Shown: one piece after another, positions 10,420 to 20,701 of the stretch
How the letters are laid out: each line of letters starts with the position of its first letter
Numbering within the stretch: the stretch's first letter is position 1
NCBI GenBank assembly: GCA_024699855.1
Contig: JAMPIQ010000007.1
Span: 1-64,000 of the forward strand
Direction: 5' to 3'
DNA length: 64,000 bases
Source of the DNA: Aphelenchoides besseyi
Lineage: Eukaryota > Nematoda > Chromadorea > Rhabditida > Aphelenchoididae
The notes under the pieces: model-generated
The model's input: the letters and a program-made list of their open reading frames with translations, nothing else
Databases searched by the model: none
What the model was told of the DNA's origin: nothing
Made by a program: the position numbers and the translations under genes

Positions 10420-13044
10420 ATGTCGCATATCGATCTCAATCGCCTCGTTGAAGCGCTTGAGCCTGACCTGCGCGTCACGCTTGAAGCTGCGGCTTCCGTT
10501 GCGGTGCGTATGGGGCACAGGTACGTGGATATCCCGCATTGGCTGCTGGCGGTTGTAGATGCCGGTATCTATGCGAAAACATTCGAGGAATTAAAAAATT
10601 CCACTTCCGGTATTGCAGGCGGAAATCGGCCGCAGCCTGGAAGAGGCCGTGATCGGCGATGGCGAGGCTTTGTCGCTCTCACAGAACATTCTGACGGCGG
10701 GCCGTGAGGCATGGGTTCTCGCGTCGCTGGAGGCCGGGCGCGACCGCGTGACGCTTTGCGATCTGCTTCTGGCGATGGACGAGGAAACCTCGCTTCGCTC
10801 TTTCGTCCGCTCGGCATTTCCGTCGCTGAAGGCGATGGATCGCGCGGCTCTCGAACGCCTTCGCAGTTCGGTTGAAGACAGCAGCGGAAGAGAAGTTCCT
10901 GCCGCGGCGGCGGGTGCCGCGACGGCCGCCGCCGGCCAGAACGATTTTCTGCGCCTTTACACCCAGGACATGACAGCCGACGCCCGGCGGCAAGGTCGAT
11001 CCGGTGATCGGGCGCGATGATGAATTGCGCCAACTCGTTGATATTCTTACGCGCCGTCGTCAGAACAATCCCATTCTGGTGGGTGAGGCCGGCGTTGGCA
11101 AAACGGCGGTCGCCGAAGCGCTGGCGCTCGAAATCGCTTCCGGAAATGTGCCGGAAAAAAATTGCGCAACGTCCGCCTGTTGAACCTCGATATTTCGCTG
11201 CTGCAGGCCGGTGCCGGCGTGAAGGGCGAGTTCGAGCGCCGTCTTCATGGCGTGATCGATGCGGTAAAACGCTCGGCCGAGCCGGTCATCCTGTTCATCG
11301 ACGAGGCGCATGGCCTTGTCGGCGCCGGCGGTGCAGCCGGACAGGGCGATGCGGCCAATATTCTCAAGCCCGCTCTGGCGCGCGGCGAAGTGCGCACCGT
11401 CGCGGCCACGACCTGGAGCGAATACAAGAAATATTTCGAAAAGGATGCGGCGCTGACGCGTCGTTTCCAGCCCGTGCATGTGCGCGAGCCGGATGAGACG
11501 ACAGCGATCCGCATGTTGCGTGGTGTCGCCGACAGCTTCGTCAGCCATCATAACGTTGTGGTTCGTGACGAGGCGATTGTGGCGGCGGTGCAATTATCGG
11601 CGCGTTACATGCCGGCGCGGCAATTGCCGGACAAGGCCGTCAGCCTTCTCGATACGGCCGCGGCTGCCGTTTCGCTGGCGCGGCAGACCCTGCCGGAACG
11701 GCTGCGCGCCATGGAAAGCGAGCGGCGTCTTCTGACCGATGAGTTGAACTGGCTTCTGCGTGAACCGCAGGATGACGAGGTGCAGAGCCGTATCCAGTCG
11801 ATACGCGACGAAGTCGAGAAGCTCGAGAGCGGGATCGACGATCTGCGCGGCCGTTACGATGCGGAAATGGCTGAACTCAGCGAAGATCAGCCCGTTGAAA
11901 ACGGCGCATCGAATGTGTCGCGCCTGCGGCCTGCGGCTGAGACCAAACCGGCAAATGCCGAAAGACTCGTGCCGACGGTGGTCGACCGACTGTGAAGCGA
12001 TTGCATCCGTCGTATCGCGCTGGACCGGTATTCCGCTCGGTAAGCTTCTGGCCGACCAGATCGAAAGCGCGCGCACATTGGATGCGCGCATGCGCCAGCG
12101 GGTTGTGGGGCAGGATGCTGCAATTACCCGCATTGCCGATGCCATGCGCACCGCCCGTGCCGGATTGTCCGATCCGCGCCGCCCGCCCGCCGTGTTCTTC
12201 CTCGTCGGTATGTCCGGAACGGGAAAGACCGAGACGGCGCTGTCGCTGGCCGATCTGCTTTATGGCGGCAACAGCCATCTGACGACGATCAACATGTCGG
12301 AGTTCAAGGAGGAGCACAAGGTTTCGCTGCTTCTCGGTTCGCCGCCCGGTTATGTCGGTTTCGGCGAAGGCGGCGTGTTGACGGAGGCGGTGCGCCGCCG
12401 GCCGTTCGGCGTTCTCCTTCTCGATGAGATCGACAAGGCCCATCCCGGCGTCCAGGATATTTTCTATCAGGTGTTCGACAAGGGCGTGCTTCGCGACGGC
12501 GAAGGCCGCGATGTCGATTTCAAGAAACACCACGATCTTCATGACGGCCAATACCGGATCAGAGCTGCTGGCCGCGCTTTCCGCCGATCCGGATACGATG
12601 CCGGAAGGCGAGGCGCTGGAAGCGCTGCTGATGCCGGAACTGACCAGACAGTTCAAGCCCGCATTCCTCGGGCGCACGATCATCCTGCCCTTCATGCCGC
12701 TCGGTGCGGAAGAGCTCGCAAGGATCGTGGATATGCAGATCGGCAAGATCAGGGAACGCGTTCTCGCAACATACGGCGCCGACCTGACCCTTTCCGATAC
12801 CGCGCGCGACGCGTTGGTGGCGCGCGCCGGTGCAAGTGAAATTGGCGCACGCGCCATTGAAATCATGATCGGCAAGGATCTCCTGCCGCCTCTTTCCAGC
12901 TTTTTCCTCGAAAAAGTCATCGCGGGAGAACGCGTGGGCAAGATCGTCGTCGATTTTGGTGAAAACAGGTTCGGCATTCGTGCCGAAGAAGCGGCTGGGG
13001 AAACAGATGAATTCGCCGCGCCCGAAGAGGGTGGGGGTGGATGA
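10420..13044 (+). CDS. clpV: T6SS sheath-recycling AAA+ ATPase ClpV (TssH), several apparent frameshifts
   Basis: ClpV disassembles contracted TssB/TssC sheaths. The order is complete: Clp N-domain ([30 protein letters not shown]), first AAA+ domain with Walker A GEAGVGKT and Walker B LFIDEAH, a coiled middle domain ([19 protein letters not shown]), second AAA+ domain with [10 protein letters not shown], Walker [17 protein letters not shown] and Walker B LLLDEIDK, and a C-terminal small domain (ARPAFLGR-like [17 protein letters not shown]). Five frame changes lie near 10600, 10985, 11158 (seven A), 11985 and 12530 (AAGAAACACC where AAGAACACC is expected). Total 875 codons is normal. Start chosen from the CAGGAGG site. 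Confidence 0.92.
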
Positions 13045-13144
13045 AGTTGCCGCGTCGGAAGGGGCTACCCGACGCATGCGGCATTAAACGAAGGGTAACG
13101 CGGCCTCGAAGCAAGAGGTCATTTCAGCTACAGGAGCTTACAGC

Positions 13145-13621
13145 ATGCCAATTTATCTGCAGATTGACGGTATCCAGGGCGACGCCACGCATGAGGAACA
13201 CCGCAAGTGGATGGACATCGAAGCCATTCACTGGAACGTAGCGCGCAACATGAACACTTCTGCCGGTTCTGCTGCAAACCGCGAAGCATCCGAACCGACC
13301 ATTTCGGAAGTCATTCTGACCAAGGTTAGCGATTCTTCTTCCACCAAGCTTTTCCAGGAAGCCTGCGCCGGCCGCACTGGCAAGCTCGCAACCATCCATC
13401 TGGTGACTACGGGCAATCCGGGCAACACCTATATCGAGTATCTGCTGACGAACACGCTCATCGCCAGCTACTCGGTGGATTCCAGCGGTGACCGTCCGGT
13501 GGAAACGATCAAGCTCAACTTCACCAAGATGGAAGTGAAGTACACACCGTTCGACGACAACAACTCGCCGCAGTCTCCGATGATCGCCTCTTACGATCTG
13601 GCGACGACGAAGGCCGCTTGA
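13145..13621 (+). CDS. hcp: T6SS tube protein Hcp (TssD)
   Basis: Hcp forms the hexameric inner tube and is the main secreted T6SS product. Intact, 158 residues, preceded by CAGGAG. Typical Hcp features: MPIYLQIDGIQGDATHEEH at the start (shortened here: IDGIQGDAT), TISEVILTKVSDSSSTKLFQ, the ETIKLNFTKMEVKYTP block near the end and a short C-terminal tail. It lies 100 bases after clpV and is followed by a strong hairpin, fitting the high expression needed for a tube protein. Confidence 0.96.
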   Translation: MPIYLQIDGIQGDATHEEHRKWMDIEAIHWNVARNMNTSAGSAANREASEPTISEVILTKVSDSSSTKLFQEACAGRTGKLATIHLVTTGNPGNTYIEYLLTNTLIASYSVDSSGDRPVETIKLNFTKMEVKYTPFDDNNSPQSPMIASYDLATTKAA

Positions 13622-13633
13622 TAGCGACGCGAC

Positions 13634-13659
13634 CCGGTGCCGGTATTTGCCGGCACCGG
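13634..13659 (+). terminator. strong stem-loop directly after hcp
   Basis: CCGGTGCCGG and CCGGCACCGG form a perfect 10-bp stem with the loop TATTTG, 12 bases after the hcp stop, followed by AACGTTTTC. It is probably a partial terminator or 3' stabilising hairpin that raises Hcp output relative to the effector genes downstream. The T-tract is short, so read-through is likely. Confidence 0.7.
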
Positions 13660-13730
13660 AACGTTTTCATTGCAATTTTGCGGCTCACGTCGTGATGTTT
13701 CTCATCCACGTTGGACGAGGCGGATTTTTC

Positions 13731-14124
13731 ATGCGCTCCCTATATGCGTTTTTTGTTTCCGTGCCGGTTGTTCTGGCTCTGTCCGGTCTTTCGCCGGCGG
13801 CTGCCGAGGAACGGACTTGGATATTCTCCGGTGTTGAACTCAAGCAGGCCATCGAGGGCAAAACTTGCCCCGGAAGTGTCTGATCCGGAAAATGCGGCGG
13901 CTGGTTTCCGTCGCAAAATCGAGCGCCTATATCGCCGGCGTGGCCGATCTGACAAGCGGATCGGACTGGTGCGGTGCGGGCGCCGTGGCGCCCCATGAAC
14001 TCACCGACCGGATCTACACCTATCTCGGCGATCTTTCTGCGGAAAAAAACTGGATGAACAGGCAGCCACTCTCGTGCGGGAGGCGCTCAAGGTCTCCTTT
14101 CCCTGTGAGCAGAAAAGTAACTAG
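13731..14124 (+). CDS. tai: Tai4/Rap1a-type periplasmic immunity protein, apparent frameshifts
   Basis: Immunity protein paired with the amidase gene that follows. The start at 13731 gives a signal peptide (MRSLYAFFVSVPVVLALSG, cleavage after the PAAAE region). The mature part has the Tai4/Rap1a pattern: a Cys-Pro near residue 45, YIAGVADL, a DWCG pair of conserved Trp-Cys, HELTDRIYTYLGDL and the FPC ending. Three frame changes are needed (near 13873, 13930 and 14047, at C and A runs). The order tai before tae is as in Agrobacterium. An in-frame start at 13647 would place a charged leader before the signal peptide and was rejected. Confidence 0.82.
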
Positions 14125-14135
14125 TGGGACGAACG

Positions 14136-14636
14136 ATGCGCGTTAACTTTGACACTCTCTATAAGAATTATCCGAGCAGCGACCCGTCGCATCCGAACTA
14201 TCTCAGCCAGCGTGATCTGTTCACGGAAATCGGCTGGGACGATTTCATCGGCAATCCGAACTATCACAATACCTGCGCCATCCGCGTCAGCATCGCTTTC
14301 GTGAAGTCGGGCATTAACATCGTGCCCGCCTCGCACCGCATCCAGAAGGGCCCCTATGCCGGAAAGGGCATAGAGGTGAACATGCGCCGCCTTGCCAGCC
14401 TGATGAAGCGGACGAGCTATCTTGGCGAACCCGAGCCTTTCACCCCCGCGACGGCGCGTAACGGTATCGGCGCGCGCAACGGTGTCGTGGCGTTCAACAA
14501 TATCCCCGGCTACACGGGCGGCGGTCATATCGATCTTGTGCGGGGTGGCTCCGAAGCCACCCAATGCGCTTCGGCCTGCTACTACAATTCGGAAACGATC
14601 TGGTTCTGGCCCCTGCAGTCCAGCCGCGGGTCCTGA
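14136..14636 (+). CDS. tae: T6SS effector amidase, Tae4 family
   Basis: Secreted peptidoglycan amidase (NlpC/P60-like papain fold) of the Tae4 family, which cuts the peptide stem between D-Glu and meso-DAP of competing bacteria (family knowledge). Intact, 166 residues. The catalytic Cys is C47 in a TCAIR context and the catalytic His is H131 in GGGHIDLV, with D133 next to it. A GTG 12 bases upstream that overlaps the tai stop is the alternative start. No signal peptide, as expected for a T6SS cargo loaded on Hcp or VgrG. Its neutralising partner is the gene immediately upstream. Confidence 0.93.
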   Translation: MRVNFDTLYKNYPSSDPSHPNYLSQRDLFTEIGWDDFIGNPNYHNTCAIRVSIAFVKSGINIVPASHRIQKGPYAGKGIEVNMRRLASLMKRTSYLGEPEPFTPATARNGIGARNGVVAFNNIPGYTGGGHIDLVRGGSEATQCASACYYNSETIWFWPLQSSRGS

Positions 14637-14649
14637 TTAGGAGTATCCC

Positions 14650-16918
14650 ATGAACGACCAGCCGTCTTTTTCCGATTTCGTTCAGGCGAGCCGCGTTCTG
14701 AAGGTGTCTTCGCCACTCGGCGAAGACCAGCTTCTGCCGGAGCGCCTGTCCGTCGAGGAGGGCGTATCGCAGCTCTTCGACATTCGTCTGACGGTGCGTG
14801 CCAAGAGGGAAGCGGTCAAGCCCGAAGAGCTGATCGGACGGCTGGTCGATATCTCCATTGAGATCAGCCAGGGCGACGGCGATGGCGGCGGTGTTCGCCG
14901 CCCCTTCAACGGCCTGGTGACGGAGCTGCATGAAGGCCCGCCGATCACCCGCGGCATGCGCTCCTATGCGCTGACGATCCGCCCGCAAATGTGGCTTCTG
15001 TCGCGCCGGTCGGATTGCCGTATCTGGATGGACAAGACGGCGGTGGAGGTCGTCGAGACGCTGTTTTCGGAACACGGCATTCCCGCTCCCGATACATCGG
15101 GCATCATCTCGCCGCCGCCCGCACAGCATTACAGCGTGCAATGGAACGAGACGGATCTCGATTATCTCACCCGCCGTTTTGAAGAGGACGGCCTGTTCTA
15201 CTGGTTCAGCCATGAGGATGGTTCCCACAAGCTGCATGTGGCCGATAGCGCCAGTGGCTGGCTTGGGCCGTCGCCGGCCGCCCAGGGGGAGGGGACGGTG
15301 CGACTGGCGCAGGGGTCTTCGGACCGTAACCACATCAACGACTGGGCGCGGCGTTTTTCCTATGTTTCGGGCCAGCGTGCGGGTGCGGACTGGAATTTCG
15401 AGACGCCGGGCATGGTGCCGGGCACGATGACACCGTCGCTGGTGCAGATGCCGGATGCGACGAAGCGCGAGCTTTACGAATATCCGGCCCGCATCAAGAC
15501 GGTGGAAGAGGCCGAGCGCGCGCAAAAACTGCGCACCCAGTCCATCGAAGCCGATCACGACCGGGTTTTCGGTTCGTCGACCTCGCGCATTCTGGAGGCC
15601 GGCCGCCGTTTCACGCCTTACGAGGTCGCCCACCCCGAACACGCCTATGAAGAACATGTCATCATCAGGGCAAGCCACAATATCGTCGATCTCTCTTATG
15701 AGACCAATGGCAACGAGCCGGAATATCGCAATCACTTCGAGGCGATCCCCGCCCGTGTGCCGCTGACGCCGCACCGGTCAACAAAACGCCCGCGCATCGA
15801 AGGTACGCAGGTGGCGATCGTCGCCGGACCTGAAGGCGAGGAAATCCATCCTGACCAATATGGCCGCATCAAGCTGTGGTTCCCGTGGGACCGCAAGGCG
15901 AAGAAGGATGGCACGGATACGTGCTGGGTTCGTGTCAGCCAGGCATGGGGCGGCGGCACATGGGGTGCGCAGGTCATTCCGCGCATCGGCATGGCATGGG
16001 TGATGGTCGCCTTTGTCGATGGAGACCCGGATAAGCCGCTGGTCATCGGCGTGGTCAACAATCCGGCCAATTCCGTGCCTTACGACCTGCCGGCCAACAA
16101 GACGCGCATGGTGCTGCGCTCCAACAGCCACAAGGGCGACGGTTTCAACGAAATCACCTTCGAGGATGAAGCCGGCAAGGAGAACCAGTTCTTCCACGCC
16201 CAGAAGGACCAGACGACGCGGGTTCTGAATGACCGGACCAAGCGCATCGACCGGCATGAGGTCGCCTCGGTCGGCGGCAACCGCGCGGTAGAAGTTTCCG
16301 GCAACCAGAAAACACGAGATCGGCGGCTCGGTAAACACCGTCGTCGGCGGAACGGGGCCGATGGCGATGATGGCCATGGCCGGCGTGCAGGCGCTCTCCG
16401 GGCAGACGGCGGGGCTGCTTTCGCAGGCCGCCCAGATCGCCGGCGGCGGTGGCCCGGGTGTCGCGGCCTTCGCCACCACACTCGCCTCATCCGCACTCGG
16501 CTTCCTCGGCGCAGGCGGTCTTTCCTCGCGTGAGGGGGTCGTTTCCGGCCCGAGCCCGCGCGCGGATGCGGGTACGGCGCTAGCCGGCTCCGGCTCGGGC
16601 GTCGGTTCCGATGCTTCGGGATTGTTTCCGCTGCCGGGCATCATGAACACGATCGTCAGCACGTTCAAATCCGACAGCGTCGGGGTGGCGCGGGCAGAAC
16701 AGATCGGGGTCAGCAAGGTTACGAATGTAGGCCAGACGTCGCTGGAGAGCGTCGGAAAGTTCAAGAAGATTGCAGTCGGTGAAGAGTTCGTCATCGAATG
16801 CGGCGATTCCAAATTCATCATGAAGGCGAATGGCGAGGTCATCATTCTTGGCAAGACCTTCAACTTCGTGGCGACGGATCATTTTCAGCTTCGCGGCAAG
16901 CCGATCGATCTGAACTGA
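14650..16918 (+). CDS. vgrG: T6SS spike protein VgrG, one apparent frameshift
   Basis: VgrG trimers cap the Hcp tube and carry effectors. The gp27-like part comes first (LRVSSPLGEDQLLPERLSVEEGVSQLFDI region, then NETDLDYLTRRFEEDGLFYWF), followed by the gp5-like OB domain (HPDQYGRIKLWFPWDR, CWVRVSQAWGGGTWGAQVIPRIGMAWVMVAFVDGDPD split over the domain) and the repeat-rich spike. A break near 16311 (CAGAAAACACG, one A more than the family reading) leads into a Gly/Ala-rich region and a C-terminal extension of ~180 residues ending FQLRGKPIDLN. Span ~755 residues. A TAGGAG lies before the ATG. Confidence 0.94.
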
Positions 16919-16931
16919 CGGAGGCCGGGTC

Positions 16932-18049
16932 TTGGAACTTCAGAACCGCCTGCCGTTTCCCGCCATGGCTTTCCGTCAGTTCGATGCCGAAGGAGGGCTC
17001 GATTGTATCGTCTCCGTGCGTGCAACATTCATGCATGCTCAGGGCGGTTCGCTGGATGTCGCAGCCGAGCAGGAAAGTTTCCAGTGGGAGGATGCCTATG
17101 AGGGCGATCCGCACCAGACCGTCCTCCTGCGCCAGAGCGACCTTACCCCGGACAAGCCCGGCACGGATATAACCTTTCTCGGGAATGCGTGGTCTGCGAG
17201 TGGCGAGCCGGAGAAATCCTGGCGTGCCTCCATCCGTGTTGGTGGAATTTTCAAGGAAATCGAGGTTTTCGGCAAACGCTTCTGGCAACCTGTCGTTAAG
17301 GAGAAATGGGCAGGTTTTTCTGCCAGGGAAGCCAAACGTGTCATAGCGGATTGGAAACTGAGCGATCCTGAACCGACTAGAAACGTGGCCATATGCTGGC
17401 GCAACGCTTATGGCGGCGCGATCCCTGGCACAGGTGATGCGGGGACGGAAACACCGATTGACGTGGAGCGCCGAAACCCGCTTGGGTGCGGCATCGTCAA
17501 TCTTGAGATGCCTGCCGACGCCGGGCCTGTTCCAGCTCCGCAGATCGCTGCCGTTGGTGAGCATTCCGATTGGCGGAGCACGCCGGAACCGCAGGGATTT
17601 GGACTCGTTTCGCCTTGGTGGCAGTTCCGTCAGCAATATTCCGGAACTTATGACGACGGTTGGCGGGAGGGAGAGGCACCCCCTCTTGCCGCGTGATTTT
17701 GATGCACGCTTCTGGCAGGCGGCCCATCCTGATCTCATCGCGACGCCTCACCTCAAGGGTGACGAGAACTACGAGCTCGTTAATCTGAGTTCTCAGCATC
17801 CGGTCGCGAAAGGCTCGTTGCCTGGCCTTACCCTCGGTGTCCATTGCTCTCGCGAAGATCGCGACGAATGGCATGTGCTGAAGCTCGATGGCGTGCAATT
17901 CGACTGGCGCAATGACGGACGGGTGCTTCTGACCTGGCGCATCAGGTTTCCTCTTCCCGATGCCGGTGAAAACAAAACTCACCCTGACGCGCGTTCGTCT
18001 GAAGTCGCCCGAAACCGAAGCGGCTTTAACCGAGAGGGAGACAGCATGA
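16932..18049 (+). CDS. DUF2169 T6SS effector-loading adaptor, two apparent frameshifts
   Basis: DUF2169 proteins lie between vgrG and PAAR-like effectors and are thought to act as adaptors/chaperones that load the effector on VgrG. The start is a TTG at 16932, seven bases after a CGGAGG. Family features: NRLPFPAMAFRQFD at the start, DAYEGDPHQTVLLRQSDL, WRNAYGG, NPLGCGI and, after a frame change near 17672 (CCCCC, one extra), PLLPRDFDARFWQAAHPDL and WRIRFPLPDAGE. A second break near 17975 (AAAA, one extra) leads to a short tail and a stop at 18049 overlapping the next start (ATGA). Full span ~371 residues fits the family. Confidence 0.82.
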
Positions 18050-19488
18050 GCATCCCCCGCGACAATTATATCGGAGAGCCCCAATATCCCGGCACATGGA
18101 CCACGGCGACACCGCGTGAGGGACTGCGTGACATCGATGAGGCGCGTATCGTCTCTTTGGCGCCTGATGTATGCCTGACACCGGTTGGCTCGTCGGTGGT
18201 GCCTATTCCCTATCCGGTCGTGGATTTTTGCGGCCATGATAAAAACTACACGCCGTCTGTTCGGTTCACCGGCAAAAAGGCAATGGTGATGCGTTCGTTT
18301 ACGACACATGTGCACGGCGACGCGCCCGGTAACCGTAAGGGGGTAAAATCCGGCACGGTGGAAAGCATCTGCGAACCCATCGGGCACGCTGATCAGGTGC
18401 GTGCCGAAGGCTCGCATGTCATTCGCCACCTCGATCGTTTTTATATGAACAGCAGGAATACCCAGGGTGAGGCGATCTTCGTCCGCAGCACGCAGACCTA
18501 TGATCCTCCCAAGGACGATGATCCGGTGCGGGGATCGCTCCGATGGCAGGACGGGTCGGACGAAGGCCGGGTTATGAGCGATGCGTCGCCCGAGCCGTTG
18601 ATCATGGGTGCGCAGTATGCGCAGGCTCAGACCGCTACCATTCCTCAAAGCGGTGGTGTTGCAAGGCGTGGAACATATGGTCGGCCAACAACTACGGTTG
18701 ACCCACGGCTGTTAAAAGGTCTTCGCTTCTGGTCGTCTGCCAGAGGAGCCGCCGAGATCATGGATATGGTCCAGCAAATCAGCGAGGATCGTGCGGTTCA
18801 GGATTCGGCGGGGCAACTCGGATTAAATCTGAGCGATCCGACCGACGTTCTGGTTGCAAGAGCCCACGCTTGGTCAAAATATCATATTGATGCTTCCCCG
18901 TTTTACTGGGACTTCCCCAATTCGCAGGTTGGTCGAGACGCAGCAACCAAGGCCATAACGTCCATGGAGGCTGCCGCGCCTGGAACCTTGGGCGAAGCGC
19001 TGCAAGGAGATAGAACGCAACTTGAAAAATTGCGCACAGCAATAAAAAACGCGGTCAGCGCGGCAACAGCAGCGGCATCAGTTCGTGTGTCCGGACAGCC
19101 CTGTGCCCGCGAGGCGCTAGGAGCTCCTGGCAAATATAGAGGGGGCGCTCATTTTGCGACGGCCCTCCCACTTGGCGACAATTTAGATAGCCATCATACT
19201 CCTGCTAACTCTGCCTCCTACTTGCCCACGTGGGCAGGTCCAGCCATTCAAATGCTTCCAGAAGACCATCGAGCTACACTCTCATATGGAAGAAAGGTAA
19301 CAAGCCCCTATATTTCCACACAAGCTCGTTTGATAAACTCCGGTCAATTTATGAAAGCCATTAATATGGATATTCTCGATATCAAGCGTATCGCTATGTT
19401 ACGTGGTGATCCGACACGCTACGACGCTGCCATAGCTCAGATGATGGCATATGCAGAGTGCCTTAAACGCGAAGGAATCATAAAGTGA
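18046..19488 (+). CDS. T6SS effector: DUF4150 PAAR-like domain with C-terminal SHH-type (HNH/Endo VII) nuclease-like toxin domain
   Basis: 480 residues, intact. Residues ~1-140 form a DUF4150 (PAAR-like) spike-tip domain (PDVCLTPVGSSVVPIPYPVV, then TTHVHGDAPG and HVIRHLDRFYMN). A helical linker follows to about residue 330. The last ~120 residues hold a Ser-His-His triplet at 382-384, HTPANSASYLP directly after it, and an EDHR at 406-409, the arrangement of the HNH/Endo VII toxin class with an SHH signature. I infer a DNA-targeting antibacterial toxin; substrate is not shown by the sequence. Its start overlaps the DUF2169 stop and its stop overlaps the next gene (GTGA), as in effector-immunity modules. 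The toxin part looks more AT-rich than the T6SS genes, suggesting module exchange. Confidence 0.8.
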   Translation: MSIPRDNYIGEPQYPGTWTTATPREGLRDIDEARIVSLAPDVCLTPVGSSVVPIPYPVVDFCGHDKNYTPSVRFTGKKAMVMRSFTTHVHGDAPGNRKGVKSGTVESICEPIGHADQVRAEGSHVIRHLDRFYMNSRNTQGEAIFVRSTQTYDPPKDDDPVRGSLRWQDGSDEGRVMSDASPEPLIMGAQYAQAQTATIPQSGGVARRGTYGRPTTTVDPRLLKGLRFWSSARGAAEIMDMVQQISEDRAVQDSAGQLGLNLSDPTDVLVARAHAWSKYHIDASPFYWDFPNSQVGRDAATKAITSMEAAAPGTLGEALQGDRTQLEKLRTAIKNAVSAATAAASVRVSGQPCAREALGAPGKYRGGAHFATALPLGDNLDSHHTPANSASYLPTWAGPAIQMLPEDHRATLSYGRKVTSPYISTQARLINSGQFMKAINMDILDIKRIAMLRGDPTRYDAAIAQMMAYAECLKREGIIK

Positions 19489-20063
19489 CAGACAAGTCGG
19501 GAGCGTGGGAAGTTTTACTGGGAGAAGGCATCGGTCCGCTGAGGCTTGGTACATCTAAAGAAGTGATTTCGAAAATGGAGGGATTTGCTGAACCCGAACT
19601 CGTGCAGGATGAGTCAGTGGCAATTTCGGACTTTGAGAAACTGCTAAACTCGATGGGGCCTGAGATGGGTCTCGATCCCGAGGAATTTAAAGAGATGATT
19701 GCGGCGATGCAGTCTGAAGCTGCGGCAGAGGTTCGGTGGATTCCCCAAACCAAAAGCCTGCCAGTTGTTTTTTTTCACGGAGATATCCTTATTCGTATCG
19801 TTTTGTCAGCTGAGTGCCGTCCAAAACTTGAAGGGCGAAATATTTTCGAGATGCCTGCCAAAGAATTTTATGAACTGGTGATTGCCAGGTCGCAATCCGT
19901 CTTCAGGAAACGTAATGAAATAGTCGCGCCCGACATCTCCATGCGCTTCACACTTCCCAAGAAGTCCGATTTCGAGGACGGAAGACCTATTGAACTGCTC
20001 GTTTTAGAGAAAAATAGGACGGAGGAGTTGATCGCTGACGGATATAAGCAATTGCCGATCTGA
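19485..20063 (+). CDS. probable cognate immunity protein of the PAAR-like effector
   Basis: 192 residues from a GTG that overlaps the effector stop. No signal peptide, so cytoplasmic, which fits a partner of a nuclease-type toxin. It begins with WEVLLGEGIGPLRLGTSKEV, reminiscent of small immunity-type proteins, and is acidic overall. I do not recognise a named family. The assignment rests on position, translational coupling and size. It is more AT-rich than the upstream structural genes. Confidence 0.65.
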   Translation: MTDKSGAWEVLLGEGIGPLRLGTSKEVISKMEGFAEPELVQDESVAISDFEKLLNSMGPEMGLDPEEFKEMIAAMQSEAAAEVRWIPQTKSLPVVFFHGDILIRIVLSAECRPKLEGRNIFEMPAKEFYELVIARSQSVFRKRNEIVAPDISMRFTLPKKSDFEDGRPIELLVLEKNRTEELIADGYKQLPI

Positions 20064-20333
20064 GGCACGAACTCTCCAGTGTCTTGGTCTTTGGACATCT
20101 AAAGGGCGGGCTGCTGGAACGAAACTTCGAGGGCTTGAGGCAGTAAGCGATGGATCTAGGTATCTGATCCGGGGACATAGAAAGTGTTAACGGGGGATGT
20201 ATCAAAACAGAATGCGCAATACGCTAAAAGGGTGCATATAAAAAATTAAATGGACGACGACGATTTCGAAGAGTTGCACGGCAAATGGGAGCCGACACTC
20301 TGTCACGCCGCCATGGCCGACAACGACAGCCAG
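20064..20333. other. gap between effector module and IS copy 1, with a short reading frame cut at the IS junction
   Basis: No full gene. A 28-codon frame (20250-20336, MDDDDFEELHGKWEP at its start, acidic) ends at a TGA formed at the left end of the insertion sequence, so it may be the 5' stub of a gene cut by the IS. No ribosome binding site of quality precedes it. The rest holds nothing I recognise. Confidence 0.35.
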
Positions 20334-20414
20334 TGATCTGAACCCTTCAAACTGGACCGTTTTTGGTTAGAGTTTTCCGGTGCATTTTCCTGGCTGGGAA
20401 AGGAACGGAAGACG

Positions 20415-20681
20415 ATGAAAGCATCACAGTTTTCGGACGCACAGAAGGCGTTCATTCTGAAGCAGGGTGATGAAGGAGTGTCGGTTGCGGAGATCTGCCG
20501 GAAGGCGGGGATCAGCCAGGCGACCTATTTCAACTGGAAGAAAAAATACGCGGGCATGCTGCCGCCGGAGATGAAGAAGCTGAAGCAGCTCGAGGACGAG
20601 AATGCGCGGTTGAAGAAGATCGTCGCGGACCTGACGCTGGACCGTGAGATGTTGCAGGATGTCATTCGGCGAAAGCTCTAA
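20415..20681 (+). CDS. IS3-family transposase OrfA, copy 1
   Basis: 88 residues, helix-turn-helix of the IS3 OrfA type ([21 protein letters not shown] then [11 protein letters not shown]) followed by a leucine-zipper-like coiled region ([18 protein letters not shown]). It binds the element ends and is normally fused to OrfB by programmed frameshifting (family knowledge). Identical in protein sequence to the copy at 62305-62571. Confidence 0.93.
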   Translation: MKASQFSDAQKAFILKQGDEGVSVAEICRKAGISQATYFNWKKKYAGMLPPEMKKLKQLEDENARLKKIVADLTLDREMLQDVIRRKL

Positions 20682-20701
20682 GGCCTGCTCGGAAACGCGA
20701 G

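Noticed and set aside
13647..13730. Longer N-terminus for the immunity gene tai
   Set aside because: It would put a charged leader before a good signal peptide. The start at 13731 directly yields the signal peptide.
17410..19488. A single 692-codon frame looking like a DUF2169-PAAR-toxin fusion protein
   Set aside because: The adaptor's family pattern continues in another frame to a stop at 18049, and the effector has its own ATG with an overlap at 18046. The fusion depends on two base-run insertions.
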